The notes under the pieces were generated by a model. That model worked only from the letters and a program-made list of their open reading frames with translations. It was not told the origin of the DNA and made no database searches. Of a DNA stretch of 64,000 nt, positions 9,741 to 18,900 are shown piece after piece. Every line of letters begins with the position of its first letter. Within the stretch, counting starts at the first letter, position 1. The position numbers and the translations under genes are program-made. The stretch lies in contig DASTYC010000025.1 of the NCBI GenBank assembly GCA_035765195.1, positions 62,001 through 126,000 on the forward strand, read 5' to 3'. The DNA comes from CALAED01 sp035765195. Its GTDB lineage: Bacteria > Actinomycetota > Actinomycetes > Streptosporangiales > Streptosporangiaceae.

Positions 9741-10457
9741 TTACTCAGGGGCGCGGCGGAAGCGGATCCGGGAGCCGCCAACGGCCACGGCGCCGCCCAG
9801 CACCGCGGCCAGGCCGATGCCGGCGAGCGCGCCGAGCGGGCCTCCGGTGACGGGGAGGTTCTCCTCCATGGCGGTCGCCGCGGCGCCCGTGGCGCCGGGC
9901 CCGGCCGTGGACGGGCCGGTGACGCCGGGTGGCCCGGCGGGCGATCCCCCGTTGCCGGGCGGCTGGACGGGCGGGACCCCCGGAGGCGCGACCGGCGGCG
10001 GGACCATGCCGCACACCTCGGGCGCGAAGCCGCAGGTGTCGACGCCGACATTGACCGACGCGCTGAGGAGGTTGGCGGCGTTGGCGTCGACCGAGACGTT
10101 GGCCTGCGTGCCGTTGCCCCGGCTGGACCTGGCGCTCACCTCGGTCTTCGCGCGGACAGGGCCGTCGAGCCCGATGCTCACCAGCGGAGCGCCGCTGGAT
10201 TTGGACGATTTGGACGTCGAGGTCGACCTGGACGTCGAGGTCGACGTCGAGGGCCGCGACGATGTGTTCGACGATGTGTTCGACGAGCTGGAGAGGTGGA
10301 CCGCGCCGCCCGTAACCGAATCGACCACGCCGCCGAGAGTGTCAGTGAGCCCCCCGGTCACGTCTCCCAAGGGGTCGGCCTGGGCCACTCCGCCCAGCGC
10401 CACGAAAGTCAGGACAGTCGCCCCGGCCGTCGTCGCGAGTCTCGTGCCCTTGTGCAT
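9741..10457 (-). CDS. LPxTG-type sortase-anchored surface protein with Ser/Thr-rich stalk
   Basis: The 238-residue protein has a signal peptide (basic MHKGTRLATT, hydrophobic core, ADP cleavage site near residue 29), a short domain, a low-complexity Ser-Thr-Arg run (about residues 57-88), a region with two cysteines (VDTCGFAPEVCG), a Pro/Gly-rich wall-spanning stretch and a C-terminal sorting signal: LPVTGGPLG, a hydrophobic helix and a basic RIRFRR tail. It should be displayed on the cell wall by a sortase, which is not encoded in the window. ATG 10457 follows GGGAG by seven bases; the TTG just before it is less likely. It resembles chaplin-era surface proteins only in layout, and its function is unknown. 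Confidence 0.75.
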   Translation of the reverse strand: MHKGTRLATTAGATVLTFVALGGVAQADPLGDVTGGLTDTLGGVVDSVTGGAVHLSSSSNTSSNTSSRPSTSTSTSRSTSTSKSSKSSGAPLVSIGLDGPVRAKTEVSARSSRGNGTQANVSVDANAANLLSASVNVGVDTCGFAPEVCGMVPPPVAPPGVPPVQPPGNGGSPAGPPGVTGPSTAGPGATGAAATAMEENLPVTGGPLGALAGIGLAAVLGGAVAVGGSRIRFRRAPE

Positions 10458-10681
10458 CAATGCTCTCCCGATCCTCGTACGGCACTGCCAGCAGTTACCT
10501 TGACACGAGACGTAGCCATGGTGAAGTCTTGACCGCGATTTTGGGCAGAAACTTCACAAGTTCGTTAACCCGATGCCATACCTCCGCCTGACGGCCACAT
10601 GGAGCACACGAGTCCAGACGGCAACGGACCGGTTTGAGGGCCGGTGAGACGCTCGCCGGTCAGACCGGGAGAATGGCCCGC

Positions 10682-11251
10682 GTGACTCGGGTCATCGCGG
10701 GAGTCGCGGGCGGCCGCCGGCTCAGCGTCCCCTCGGGGCGCGACACCAGGCCGACCAGCGACCGCGCGCGAGAGGGATTGTTCGCCACCGTTCAGGCGCT
10801 GCTCGGGCCGCTCGACGGGCTCCGGGTCGCCGACCTGTTCGCCGGCTCCGGGGCGGTAGGCCTGGAGGCGCTCTCACGCGGAGCCGCTCATGCGCTGCTC
10901 GTCGAGGCCCGGCCGCGCGCGGCCCGGGTCATCAAGGCGAACATCGACGCCCTCGGCATCCCCGGCGCCGAGGTGATCACCGACCGTGTCGCCCGGGTGC
11001 TCGGCCGGCCGCCCGCCGAGCCGTACGATCTCGTCTTCGCCGACCCGCCGTACGCCACCCCGGACGCCGACGTGACCGCCGTGCTCCTCGCGCTGCGCGA
11101 CAACGCGTGGCTGGCCGCCGGCGCGCTCGTCGTGGTCGAGCGGGCCACCCGGGGCCCGGCCCCGCTGTGGCCGCCCGGCTACACCGCCGACCGGGAGCGC
11201 CGCTACGGCGAGGCCACGCTGTGGTACGGCCGGTACGCATGGGACCGGTGA
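10682..11251 (+). CDS. rsmD: 16S rRNA (guanine(966)-N2)-methyltransferase
   Basis: RsmD uses S-adenosylmethionine to methylate G966 of 16S rRNA in the P-site region. The 189-residue product starts VTRVIAGVAGGRRLSVP, followed by RPTSDRAREGLF (family signature), the SAM-binding DLFAGSGAVGLEALSRGA, and the catalytic FADPPYATPD. GTG 10682 gives the normal family start and has GGGAG nine bases upstream; ATG 10673 is too close to that site. coaD follows 157 bp later in the same direction, the conserved rsmD-coaD pairing. Confidence 0.94.
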   Translation: MTRVIAGVAGGRRLSVPSGRDTRPTSDRAREGLFATVQALLGPLDGLRVADLFAGSGAVGLEALSRGAAHALLVEARPRAARVIKANIDALGIPGAEVITDRVARVLGRPPAEPYDLVFADPPYATPDADVTAVLLALRDNAWLAAGALVVVERATRGPAPLWPPGYTADRERRYGEATLWYGRYAWDR

Positions 11252-11408
11252 GACGCGCCCACCCGCCCTCCGTCCGTGACGCCCGTGAGCCCGTGGCCGC
11301 TCGCGTCGAGTCTCGGCGAACAGGGCTGACGAAAGCGGGCAAAGGCCGGTTTGGTACGGTCACGCCGAGGCGAATGCCCAGCCCAACCCAAAGACGGAGG
11401 GTCACCTC

Positions 11409-11888
11409 GTGCGGCGCGTTGTCTGTCCCGGCTCCTTCGATCCGGTGACGAACGGACACCTCGACATCATCAGCCGGGCGTCCCGGCTGTACGACGAGGT
11501 CGTCGTGGCTGTGCTGATCAACGAGTCCAAGAAGGGCCTGTTCACGGTCGACGAGCGGCTCGAGATGCTGCGCGAAGTGACCAAGGAGTACGGCAACGTC
11601 CGGGTGGAGAGCTTTCACGGCCTGCTCGTGGACTACTGCCGCGCCAACGACATCCCGGTGATCGTCAAGGGCCTGCGCGCCGTCAGCGACTTCGACTACG
11701 AGTTGCAGATGGCCCAGATGAACCACCGGTTGGCCGACATCGAGACGATGTTCATGTCGACCAACCCGCTGTATTCGTTCCTGTCCTCCAGCCTGATGAA
11801 GGAGGTCGCCAAGTTCGGCGGCGACGTCTCCGGGCTGGTGCCCGACGCCATCCGCGAGCGGCTGGCCCAGCGCCTGCGCGACTCCTGA
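11409..11888 (+). CDS. coaD: phosphopantetheine adenylyltransferase
   Basis: CoaD converts 4'-phosphopantetheine and ATP to dephospho-CoA, the penultimate step of coenzyme A synthesis. The 159-residue product carries the nucleotidyltransferase motif CPGSFDPVTNGHLDII (with the TxGH variant NGH), VIVKGLRAVSDFDYELQMA, and the ISSS-like FLSSSLMKEVAKFGGDVSGLV. Length and start (GTG 11409) are typical. It lies between rsmD and the DUF177-rpmF pair. Confidence 0.97.
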   Translation: MRRVVCPGSFDPVTNGHLDIISRASRLYDEVVVAVLINESKKGLFTVDERLEMLREVTKEYGNVRVESFHGLLVDYCRANDIPVIVKGLRAVSDFDYELQMAQMNHRLADIETMFMSTNPLYSFLSSSLMKEVAKFGGDVSGLVPDAIRERLAQRLRDS

Positions 11889-12007
11889 CGCGCCGCGCCG
11901 GGGGCGCCGCGGGATATTCGGGAGCCGGCGGCGGCCGCCGAGTTGGGGGCGGCCGAATCCGTTGGGTACCCTTGGCACTCGGTCTTGCCCGACGGCCGTG
12001 ACTCGCC

Positions 12008-12601
12008 ATGCCCCACGAAAGCAGGAATCCGCTGACCGCCATCGATCCCCGCGACCCGCTCGTGCTCAGCACCCGGGCCCTGGGCCGCAGACCCGGATCG
12101 ATGCGGAAGGAACACCTGGTCGTGCCGGCACCGGAGGGTCTCGGCGTCGAGATGGTGGGCGTGCCCAAAGACGCCGACATCGAGCTGGATCTCCGGTTCG
12201 AAGCGGTGATGGAGGGCGTGCTCGTCTCCGGCACGGCGCGCGTTCCCCTCGAAGGGGAGTGCGCCCGCTGCCTGGAGCCGATCTCCGAGTCGGTCGAGGT
12301 GGAGTTCCAGGAGCTGTTCGTCTATCCCGACACCCGCTCCGGCGGGCACGCGGAAGACGACGAACGCCGGCTCGAGGGAGATCTCATCAACCTCGAACCG
12401 GTGCTCAGGGATACTGTGGTGCTCGATCTGCCGCTCTCGCCGCTGTGCCGGGATGACTGTCCCGGCCTATGCGCCGAATGCGGCGTACGGCTGGCGGACG
12501 CCGAGCCGGATCACCATCACGACGCCGCCGACCCCCGGTGGGCGGCGCTGCGGGGCCTGATCGACAACGACAACGACAACGAACACGACCAGGAGGGCTG
12601 A
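12008..12601 (+). CDS. DUF177 (YceD-type) protein, probable 23S rRNA accumulation factor
   Basis: The 197-residue protein has the DUF177 core: LDLRFEAVMEGVLVSGTARV followed by a first cysteine pair (ECARCLEP), an acidic middle part, then a second cysteine cluster (CRDDCPGLCAECG) that probably forms a zinc site. YceD proteins are linked to 23S rRNA metabolism and nearly always precede rpmF, exactly as here, where rpmF starts one base after the stop. The C-terminus holds an Asp-Asn repeat (DNDNDNEHD) from a six-base tandem. ATG 12008 was used; the family similarity begins about residue 14. Confidence 0.88.
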   Translation: MPHESRNPLTAIDPRDPLVLSTRALGRRPGSMRKEHLVVPAPEGLGVEMVGVPKDADIELDLRFEAVMEGVLVSGTARVPLEGECARCLEPISESVEVEFQELFVYPDTRSGGHAEDDERRLEGDLINLEPVLRDTVVLDLPLSPLCRDDCPGLCAECGVRLADAEPDHHHDAADPRWAALRGLIDNDNDNEHDQEG

Positions 12602-12602
12602 A

Positions 12603-12782
12603 GTGGCCGTCCCCAAGCGGAGAATGTCGCGCAGCAACACGCGACACCGGCGTGCCAAGTGGAAGGCCACGGCGCCGGTGCTCACCACATGCCCGCAGTG
12701 CCGCGAGCCCAAGCTGCCGCACACCGCGTGCCCGACCTGCGGCACCTATCGGCGACGCCAGGTCATCGAGCCGTCCTCGTAG
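12603..12782 (+). CDS. rpmF: 50S ribosomal protein L32
   Basis: The 59-codon gene starts at GTG 12603, one base after the DUF177 stop, with AGGAGGG in the end of the previous gene as ribosome site. The product VAVPKRRMSRSNTRHRRAKW and the two CxxC pairs (Cys30/33 and Cys43/46) identify the zinc-ribbon form of L32. Translational coupling to the upstream gene is likely. It is shorter than the usual gene-finding cut-off but clearly real. Confidence 0.96.
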   Translation: MAVPKRRMSRSNTRHRRAKWKATAPVLTTCPQCREPKLPHTACPTCGTYRRRQVIEPSS

Positions 12783-13081
12783 GCGGTCGTGCCATATCCC
12801 GGGCCCGCCGGCGAACCTTTCGTACGCCTCGGGCCCGGTTTCGTGGTGTGCGGTCTATCACGCAGTAGGCTGGAAGACCCACGAGACAGGGTTCGTCGGA
12901 TGGTGAGTGGGCGCGCCCGAGGCCGTGGTGTACGCCGGACAGATCTTCGCCGGCGCGCACCTCGTCCTCGCGGACTCCTCGCCCGGGGCTGGTGCACCGG
13001 GGTGCCGTAACGAGGTCACCGACCGTCACGACGGGCACATGAACGCGCGGGTGGGGGGCGGCCCCACCGCGAGGAGGACAT
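12783..13081. other. rpmF-rnc intergenic region (299 bp)
   Basis: No gene is supported. A short frame from GTG 12907 overlaps the rnc start and has no recognisable features. AT-richer sequence around 12845-12900 could hold the rnc promoter, but no clear -35/-10 pair was found. The last bases contain GAGGAGG, the rnc ribosome site. Confidence 0.6.
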
Positions 13082-13924
13082 GTGGTCGCGAAGTCTGATG
13101 AGGTCGGGCCGGACCGATCAGAACTCGAGCGCTCGCTTGGTGTGAAGCTCGACGCCGCGCTGCTGGAACGAGCGCTGACCCATCGCTCGTACGCGTACGA
13201 GAACGGCGGGCTGCCCACCAACGAGCGCCTGGAGTTCCTCGGTGACTCGGTGCTCGGCCTGGTCGTCACCGACACTCTCTACCGCGGACATCCCGAGCTG
13301 CCCGAAGGCCAGCTCGCGAAGCTGCGCGCCGCGGTCGTCAACATGCGCGCGCTCGCCGGCGTGGGCCGTTCGCTCAAGCTCGGCGACTTCATCCGCCTGG
13401 GCCGGGGCGAGGAGGGCACCGGCGGCCGCGACAAGTCATCGATCCTCGCCGACACCGTCGAGGCGTTGATCGGCGCGGTCTACGTGGACCGCGGTCTCGA
13501 CGAGGCCGCCGACCTGGTCCACCGGCTCTTCGACCCACTGATCGACCGGTCGGCCAGCCTGGGCGCCGGACTCGACTGGAAGACCTCCCTGCAGGAGCTG
13601 ACCGCGGCCGAGGAGCTCGGCGTCCCCGAGTACCACGTGGTCGAAAGCGGCCCCGACCATCAAAAGACCTTCCGCGCGACGGTCCGGGTCGGCGGCAAGG
13701 TCTACGGCTCGGGCGAGGGACGGAGCAAGAAAGAGGCCGAGCAGAACGCCGCCGAGGCCGCGTGGACCGCGATCCGCGAGCTCGCCACCCGCCGCCGGGC
13801 GGGCGCGGGCGGGTTCGGCCAGGACGCCGGGCCTGATCCCGGGCCTGATGCCGGGCCTGACGCCGGACAAGACCCTGGACGAGGCGGCGGGCCAGACGAC
13901 CGGCCAGGCGACGGCGGTGCCTGA
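13082..13924 (+). CDS. rnc: ribonuclease III
   Basis: RNase III cleaves double-stranded RNA in rRNA maturation and mRNA turnover. The 280-residue product has the catalytic domain signature NERLEFLGDSVLGLVVTDTL (catalytic acidic residues), DTVEALIGAVYVDRG, and a C-terminal dsRNA-binding domain (DWKTSLQEL... GEGRSKKEAEQNAAEAAW). GTG 13082 follows GAGGAGG by five bases. About 45 residues of Gly-Pro-Asp-Ala repeats extend the C-terminus beyond the family norm, and the end overlaps mutM by eight bases. Confidence 0.96.
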   Translation: MVAKSDEVGPDRSELERSLGVKLDAALLERALTHRSYAYENGGLPTNERLEFLGDSVLGLVVTDTLYRGHPELPEGQLAKLRAAVVNMRALAGVGRSLKLGDFIRLGRGEEGTGGRDKSSILADTVEALIGAVYVDRGLDEAADLVHRLFDPLIDRSASLGAGLDWKTSLQELTAAEELGVPEYHVVESGPDHQKTFRATVRVGGKVYGSGEGRSKKEAEQNAAEAAWTAIRELATRRRAGAGGFGQDAGPDPGPDAGPDAGQDPGRGGGPDDRPGDGGA

Positions 13925-14822
13925 ACTGCCCGAGGTCGAGGTGGTCCGGCGTGGCCTCGAAGGCTGGGTCACCGGCCGCAAGATCGTCGCCGTCGCGGTG
14001 CTGCATCCGCGCGCGATCCGGCGGCACGTGGCCGGGCCCGACGACTTCATCGGCCGGCTGGCGGGGCGCAGGTTCCTCGCGCCCCGCCGCCGCGGAAAGT
14101 ACCTCTGGGTGCCCCTCGACGACGGCGCGGCGCTGCTCGCGCACCTGGGCATGAGCGGGCAACTGCTGCTGGCCTCGCCCGATCGCCCGTACGAGACGCA
14201 CCTGCGGGCACGGCTGGTGCTGTCGATCCGGCGGGCGTCCGCCGAGCCCGCGCCGCCCGCCGAGCCGGGCACCCCCGGCGACGACATCGATCTGCGCTTC
14301 GTCGACCAGCGCACGTTCGGGCATCTCATGGTGACCGAGATGCTCGACGGCGTGCCTGCGCCGATCGCCCACATCGCCATGGATCCGCTCGAGGGCGGCT
14401 TCGACGACGAGGCGCTGTATCACGCGCTGCGCCGGCGGCACACCGGTATCAAGCGGGCGCTGCTCGACCAGTCGCTGATCAGCGGGGTCGGCAACATCTA
14501 CGCCGACGAGGCGCTGTGGCGGGCGCGGCTGCACTGGGCGCGGCCCACCGAGACGCTGACCCGCGCGGAGGTGACGCGCCTGCTGGCCGGCGTCCGCGAG
14601 GTGATGGGGGCGGCGCTGGCGGTGGGCGGCACCTCTTTCGATCGCCTGTACGTCAACGTCAACGGGGAGAGCGGCTACTTCGGCCGCGCGCTGAACGTCT
14701 ATGGCCGCCGCGACGAGCCGTGCGCCCGATGCGGCATGCCCATCCGCCGCGACATCTTCATGAACCGCTCCTCCTACAGTTGCCCCAAGTGCCAGCCGCG
14801 CCCGCGCCGGGCACGCTTCTAG
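13917..14822 (+). CDS. mutM: formamidopyrimidine-DNA glycosylase
   Basis: MutM (Fpg) excises 8-oxoguanine and Fapy lesions; the catalytic residue is the N-terminal proline exposed after Met removal. GTG 13917 encodes VPELPEVEVVRRGLE, giving the required Pro2-Glu3, whereas the longer open frame would bury it. The product (301 residues) has LGMSGQLLL, FVDQRTFGHL, a helix-two-turn-helix region with LLDQSLISGVGNIYADEALW, and the C-terminal zinc finger (CARCGMPI...YSCPKC). Overlap of eight bases with the rnc end indicates coupling. Confidence 0.96.
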   Translation: MPELPEVEVVRRGLEGWVTGRKIVAVAVLHPRAIRRHVAGPDDFIGRLAGRRFLAPRRRGKYLWVPLDDGAALLAHLGMSGQLLLASPDRPYETHLRARLVLSIRRASAEPAPPAEPGTPGDDIDLRFVDQRTFGHLMVTEMLDGVPAPIAHIAMDPLEGGFDDEALYHALRRRHTGIKRALLDQSLISGVGNIYADEALWRARLHWARPTETLTRAEVTRLLAGVREVMGAALAVGGTSFDRLYVNVNGESGYFGRALNVYGRRDEPCARCGMPIRRDIFMNRSSYSCPKCQPRPRRARF

Positions 14823-14844
14823 CCGCGGCTTAGGATCGGGGCGC

Positions 14845-15126
14845 GTGGACGACGATCTGGTGCGGCTGACCGCGTGGGTGCGCGGCCATGTCCAGGGCGT
14901 GGGGTTCCGATGGTGGGTGCGGGCCAGGGCGCTCGAGCTCGGCTTGTCCGGCTCGGCGACGAACCTGCTCGACGGGCGGGTCGAAGTGGTCGCCGAAGGG
15001 CCCCGCGGCCAGTGCAAACGCTTGCTGGAGCAGTTGCGCGGAAGGGCGACTCCGGGGCGTGTCTTCGGTGTTACCGAACGTTGGAGCACGCCACGCGGAG
15101 ACCTATCAGGTTTCGTTGAGCGATGA
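14845..15126 (+). CDS. acyP: acylphosphatase
   Basis: The 93-residue protein matches the small acylphosphatase fold: VRGHVQGVGFRWWVRARA provides the phosphate-binding loop with the catalytic Arg, and GSATNLLDGRVEVVAEGP the catalytic Asn. It hydrolyses acyl-phosphate bonds. GTG 14845 fits the normal length. It sits in the usual position between mutM and smc, 22 bp after mutM. Confidence 0.93.
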   Translation: MDDDLVRLTAWVRGHVQGVGFRWWVRARALELGLSGSATNLLDGRVEVVAEGPRGQCKRLLEQLRGRATPGRVFGVTERWSTPRGDLSGFVER

Positions 15127-15303
15127 ACAAGGGGTAGGGGAAAGCGCTTCGCACCTGCTAAACTTCTAGGGCAAGGATGTTACCGGCCTGTGATGTCCGT
15201 CTTGACCGGCTCTCTGGCCGGTGCGACTCTAGTTGATACGCGCACCGCTTTGACTGTTCTGTGCGCGATCCTGCTGGTTACTCAGCGTGGAGGACCCTCA
15301 ATC

Positions 15304-15498
15304 ATGGCGAAGGCTCTACTCGGCCACGTCGGCGGTCCCGACCCCCGGATGGTCGCGGAGATGCGACGTCTTCAGCGGCGAGTCCGGGATCTGGAGGCCG
15401 AGCTCGTACGGCTCCAGGCGGAGAACGACGCTCTGGCCACGACTCAGGATGATCTCGTTACCCTGAGCTCTCCGGACCGCGAACCGGCGCTGACCTAA
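15304..15498 (+). CDS. small conserved actinobacterial coiled-coil protein
   Basis: The 64-residue product starts MAKALLGHVGGPDPRMVAEM and continues as a heptad-rich amphipathic helix (RRLQRRVRDLEAELVRLQAE), ending EPALT. I recognise the same short protein upstream of smc in streptomycetes, but no function is known. ATG 15304 has GGAGG about ten bases upstream; the longer frame from 15190 lacks similarity. A strong intrinsic terminator follows 26 bases after the stop, so the gene forms its own unit or ends the acyP unit. Confidence 0.8.
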   Translation: MAKALLGHVGGPDPRMVAEMRRLQRRVRDLEAELVRLQAENDALATTQDDLVTLSSPDREPALT

Positions 15499-15523
15499 TC
15501 GTCCGCGCCAACACCTTACACAT

Positions 15524-15556
15524 AGGGACGCCGTGATGGCGTCCCTTTTGTTTTGT
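15524..15556 (+). terminator. intrinsic terminator
   Basis: A perfect nine-base stem, AGGGACGCC (15524-15532) and GGCGTCCCT (15538-15546), encloses a five-base GTGAT loop and is followed by TTTGTTTTGT. This is an unusually canonical rho-independent terminator for such a GC-rich genome. Confidence 0.92.
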
Positions 15557-15916
15557 GCCTATTTACCCGCATAATCCGATTCATTGCCAAACGTTTTCCC
15601 GCCTTTCCGGAGCCTGAAAACGATTGCCGAACGAGGGCCTGTTACCGGAGTGTCCGCAGGTACCCGCGGGTGTCGTGGGAGAATGACCCGTACACGGCCG
15701 TCCCGGCGACGTGGCCGCGCAAGGCGGTTGATCATGGCAGATTGGTAGGTAGCGGGCGTGGATACCGCATCTGCGGACCAGCGACCGGTATCGTTCGACT
15801 GTTCGTGGGGACACCCCCGAAGGAGATGGCCAGGGGACGGCCGGGGCACGCCCCGGGCCGGGGGTGTCGGTGGCCCCGTGTGAAACCCGAAGGCGAGGCA
15901 TGAGGAGAGCGCGCGC
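15557..15916. other. smc upstream region (about 360 bp)
   Basis: No gene is supported; the open frame spanning 15553-15903 has no domain and starts inside the terminator tail. AT-richer sequence directly after the terminator (15557-15625) is the likeliest place for the smc promoter. A weak GAGGAGAG at 15902-15909 precedes GTG 15917. Confidence 0.5.
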
Positions 15917-18900
15917 GTGTACCTCAAGAACCTGACGCTGCGCGGCTTCAAATCCTTCGCGTCCTCCACCACGCTCCGCTTCGAGCCCGGCATCACCTGC
16001 GTGGTGGGGCCCAACGGCTCGGGCAAGTCCAACGTCGTGGACGCGCTCGCCTGGGTGATGGGGGAGCAGGGCGCGAAGTCGCTGCGCGGCGGCAAGATGG
16101 AGGACGTCATCTTCGCCGGCACGGCCAGCCGGCCGCCGCTGGGCCGGGCCGAGGTCGTCCTCACCATCGACAACTCCGACGGCGCGCTGCCCATCGACTA
16201 CACCGAGGTGACGATCAGCCGGCTGATGTTCCGGTCGGGGCAGAGCGAGTACTCCATCAACGGCGATCCGTGCCGGCTGCTGGACGTCCAGGAGCTGCTG
16301 TCGGACTCCGGCATCGGCCGCGAGATGCACGTCATCATCGGCCAGGGCCAGCTCGACGCCGTGCTCAACTCCGGCGCCGAAGGCCGCCGCGCCATCATCG
16401 AGGAGGCCGCCGGCGTCCTCAAACACCGCAAGCGCAAGGAGAAGGCGCTGCGCAAGCTGGACGCGATGCAGGCCAACCTGACCCGCGTCCAAGACCTCAC
16501 CGCCGAGTTGCGCCGCCAGCTCAAGCCGCTCGGCAGACAGGCCGAGATCGCCCGCCGCGCGGCCGTCATCCAGGCCGAGCTGCGCGACGCGCGGGCCCGG
16601 CTGCTCGCCGACGACCTGCTCACCCTGCGCACCAGGCTCGACCAGGAGGCCGCCGACGAGGCCGCCGTACGAGAGCGGCGCGCCGAGGTCGAGGCGACCC
16701 TGGCCGCCGCGCAGGAGCGCGAGACCGAGCTGGAGGCCGAGTCCGAGGCGGCCGCGCCGGTGCTGGCGCGGGCCCAGGACACCTGGTTCCGGCTGGCCTC
16801 GATCTCCGAACGGCTCAAGGGCGTCGCCGAGCTGGCCCTGGAGCGGCACCGGCACGCCACCGAAGCCATGGACGCGGCGGCACAGGCCGAGGAACGCCGC
16901 GGCCGCGACCCCGAGGACATGGAGCGCGAGGCCGCCGAGATCCGCGAGCAGGAGCACGGACTGCGCGGCGAACTCGAGGACGCGCAGGGCAGGCTGGCGC
17001 ACGCCGAACGGGAGCGCGCCGAGGCCGAGACCGTGCTCAAGGGCGAGGAACGCCGCCTCGAGACGGCCGCCCGCGCCGCCGCCGACCGGCGCGAAGGGCT
17101 GGCCCGGCTGCGCGGCAACGTCGAGGCGCTGCGCAGCAAGGTGCAGGCGGCCGAGGCCGAGATCGGCAGGCTCGCCGCGGCCCGCGCCGAGGCCGAGCAG
17201 CGCGCGCAGGCGGCGCAGGCCGACTACGACGCCGCGGACACGCGGGAGACCGCCGATCCCGAGCTGGTCGCCGAGCACCAACGTGTCCAGGACGAGCTGG
17301 CCCAGGCCAAGGCCGCGGCGGAGGAGGCGAAGGCGGCCGTCGCCGGCCCCCGGCAGGAGCTCGCCGCCGCTCGCGACGCCGTCGCAGCCGCTCGCGACGC
17401 CGACCAGGCCGCCCAGCAGCACGTTGCCGCGCTGCAGGCCCGCGTCGAGGCGCTGGAGCTGACCGTCGGCACCGCGGCCGACGGCGGCGAGGCGCTGGCG
17501 AACGCCGGGCTCGACGGCGTCCTCGGCCCGATGGCCGCGCTGCTCACCGTACGGCCGGGCGCCGAGACGGCCATCGCGGCCGCCCTCGGCGCGGCCGCCC
17601 AGGCGATCGCCGTGACCTCCCTCGACACCGCGGAGGCCGCGCTGGGCCTGCTCCGCGCCGAGGACGCCGGCCAGGCCGGCCTCGTGATCAGTGACGGCCC
17701 GGCGCCCCCGGCGCCGCGTCCGTCCCCCGGTGGTGCCGCGCCGTCGGGCGGTGCCGCGCTGCCGGACGGCGCCGTCCCCGCCGTCGATCTCGTCACGGCC
17801 GAGGAGCCGGTGCGGGCCGCCGTCCACCATCTGCTCGACGGGGTCGTCGTCGTGTCCGACCTGGCCGCGGCCAAGGCCGTGGTGCGGGCCGACCCGCGGC
17901 TGCGCGCGGTGACCCGGCGGGGCGACCTGCTCGGCGTGCACTGGGCGAGCGGCGGCGGCGACGACGCGCAGGGCCCGCTGCGCATGCGCGCCGCGCTCGA
18001 CGAGACCGTCGCGGCCCTGGCCGAGGCGCGCGAGCGGGCCGCGGCGACCGCGACCGCGCTGACCGCCGCCGCCGACGGCGAGGCGACGGCGCAGGCCGCG
18101 CTCGACGCCGCGCAGGCGGCCGCGAACCAGGCGCAGTCGGCCGCCGGCGACGCCCAGAACGCGCTCGACCAGGTGCGCACGCGGGTGCGGGCGGTCGAGG
18201 CCAAGGCCGCGCAGGAGGCCGAGCGGCTGGCCCGGCTCGGCGCGGCGGCGCACAGCGCCCAAGATGAGGTCGCGCGGCTGGACAAGGCGACACGCGCGGC
18301 CGAAGAAGCCCGCGAGCACGACGTAGGGCGGCTGACCGAGCTGTCCGAACGGCTCGATGCGGCCGAGGCCGCCCCCGTGGACGAGGCCGACACCGACACC
18401 ACCCGGCGCGATGAGTTGGCCGAGCACTGCCGGCTGCTGCGCGAGGACGAGATGGAGGCGCGGCTGACGGTCCGTACCGCCGAGGAGCGGGTCAACGCCA
18501 TCGCCGGCCGGGCCGAGGCGCTGGAGCGCGGCGCCGAGCATGAGCGCGCCGAGCGCGCCCGCGCGGCGCGGGCGCGGCGCAGGCGCGAACGACAGGCCCA
18601 GGTGGCGCGGGCGGTGGCGCGCGGCGCCGGTGCGGCCCTGGACCGCATCGAGCTGTCCATCGCCGCGGCGGTCGCCGAAAGGGAGGCCGCCGAACGGGCC
18701 CGCGCGTCGCGGGACGCGGAGCTGCGGACGGTCCGCACGCGGGTACGCGAGTTCGCCACACAGCTCGAGAAGCTGGTCAACGTCGTGCACGGCAGCGAGG
18801 TGGCCCGGGCCGAGCAGCGGCTGCGGCTCGAGCAGATGGAGACCAAGGCCCTGGAGGAGCTCGGGCTCGAGGTCGACGCGCTGATCGCCGAGTACGGCCC

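Noticed and set aside
12907..13098. Short frame between rpmF and rnc as a gene
   Set aside because: No ribosome site, no conserved features, and it overlaps the rnc start.
15553..15903. 116-codon frame upstream of smc
   Set aside because: Begins in the tail of a strong terminator, mixed composition, no recognisable protein features.
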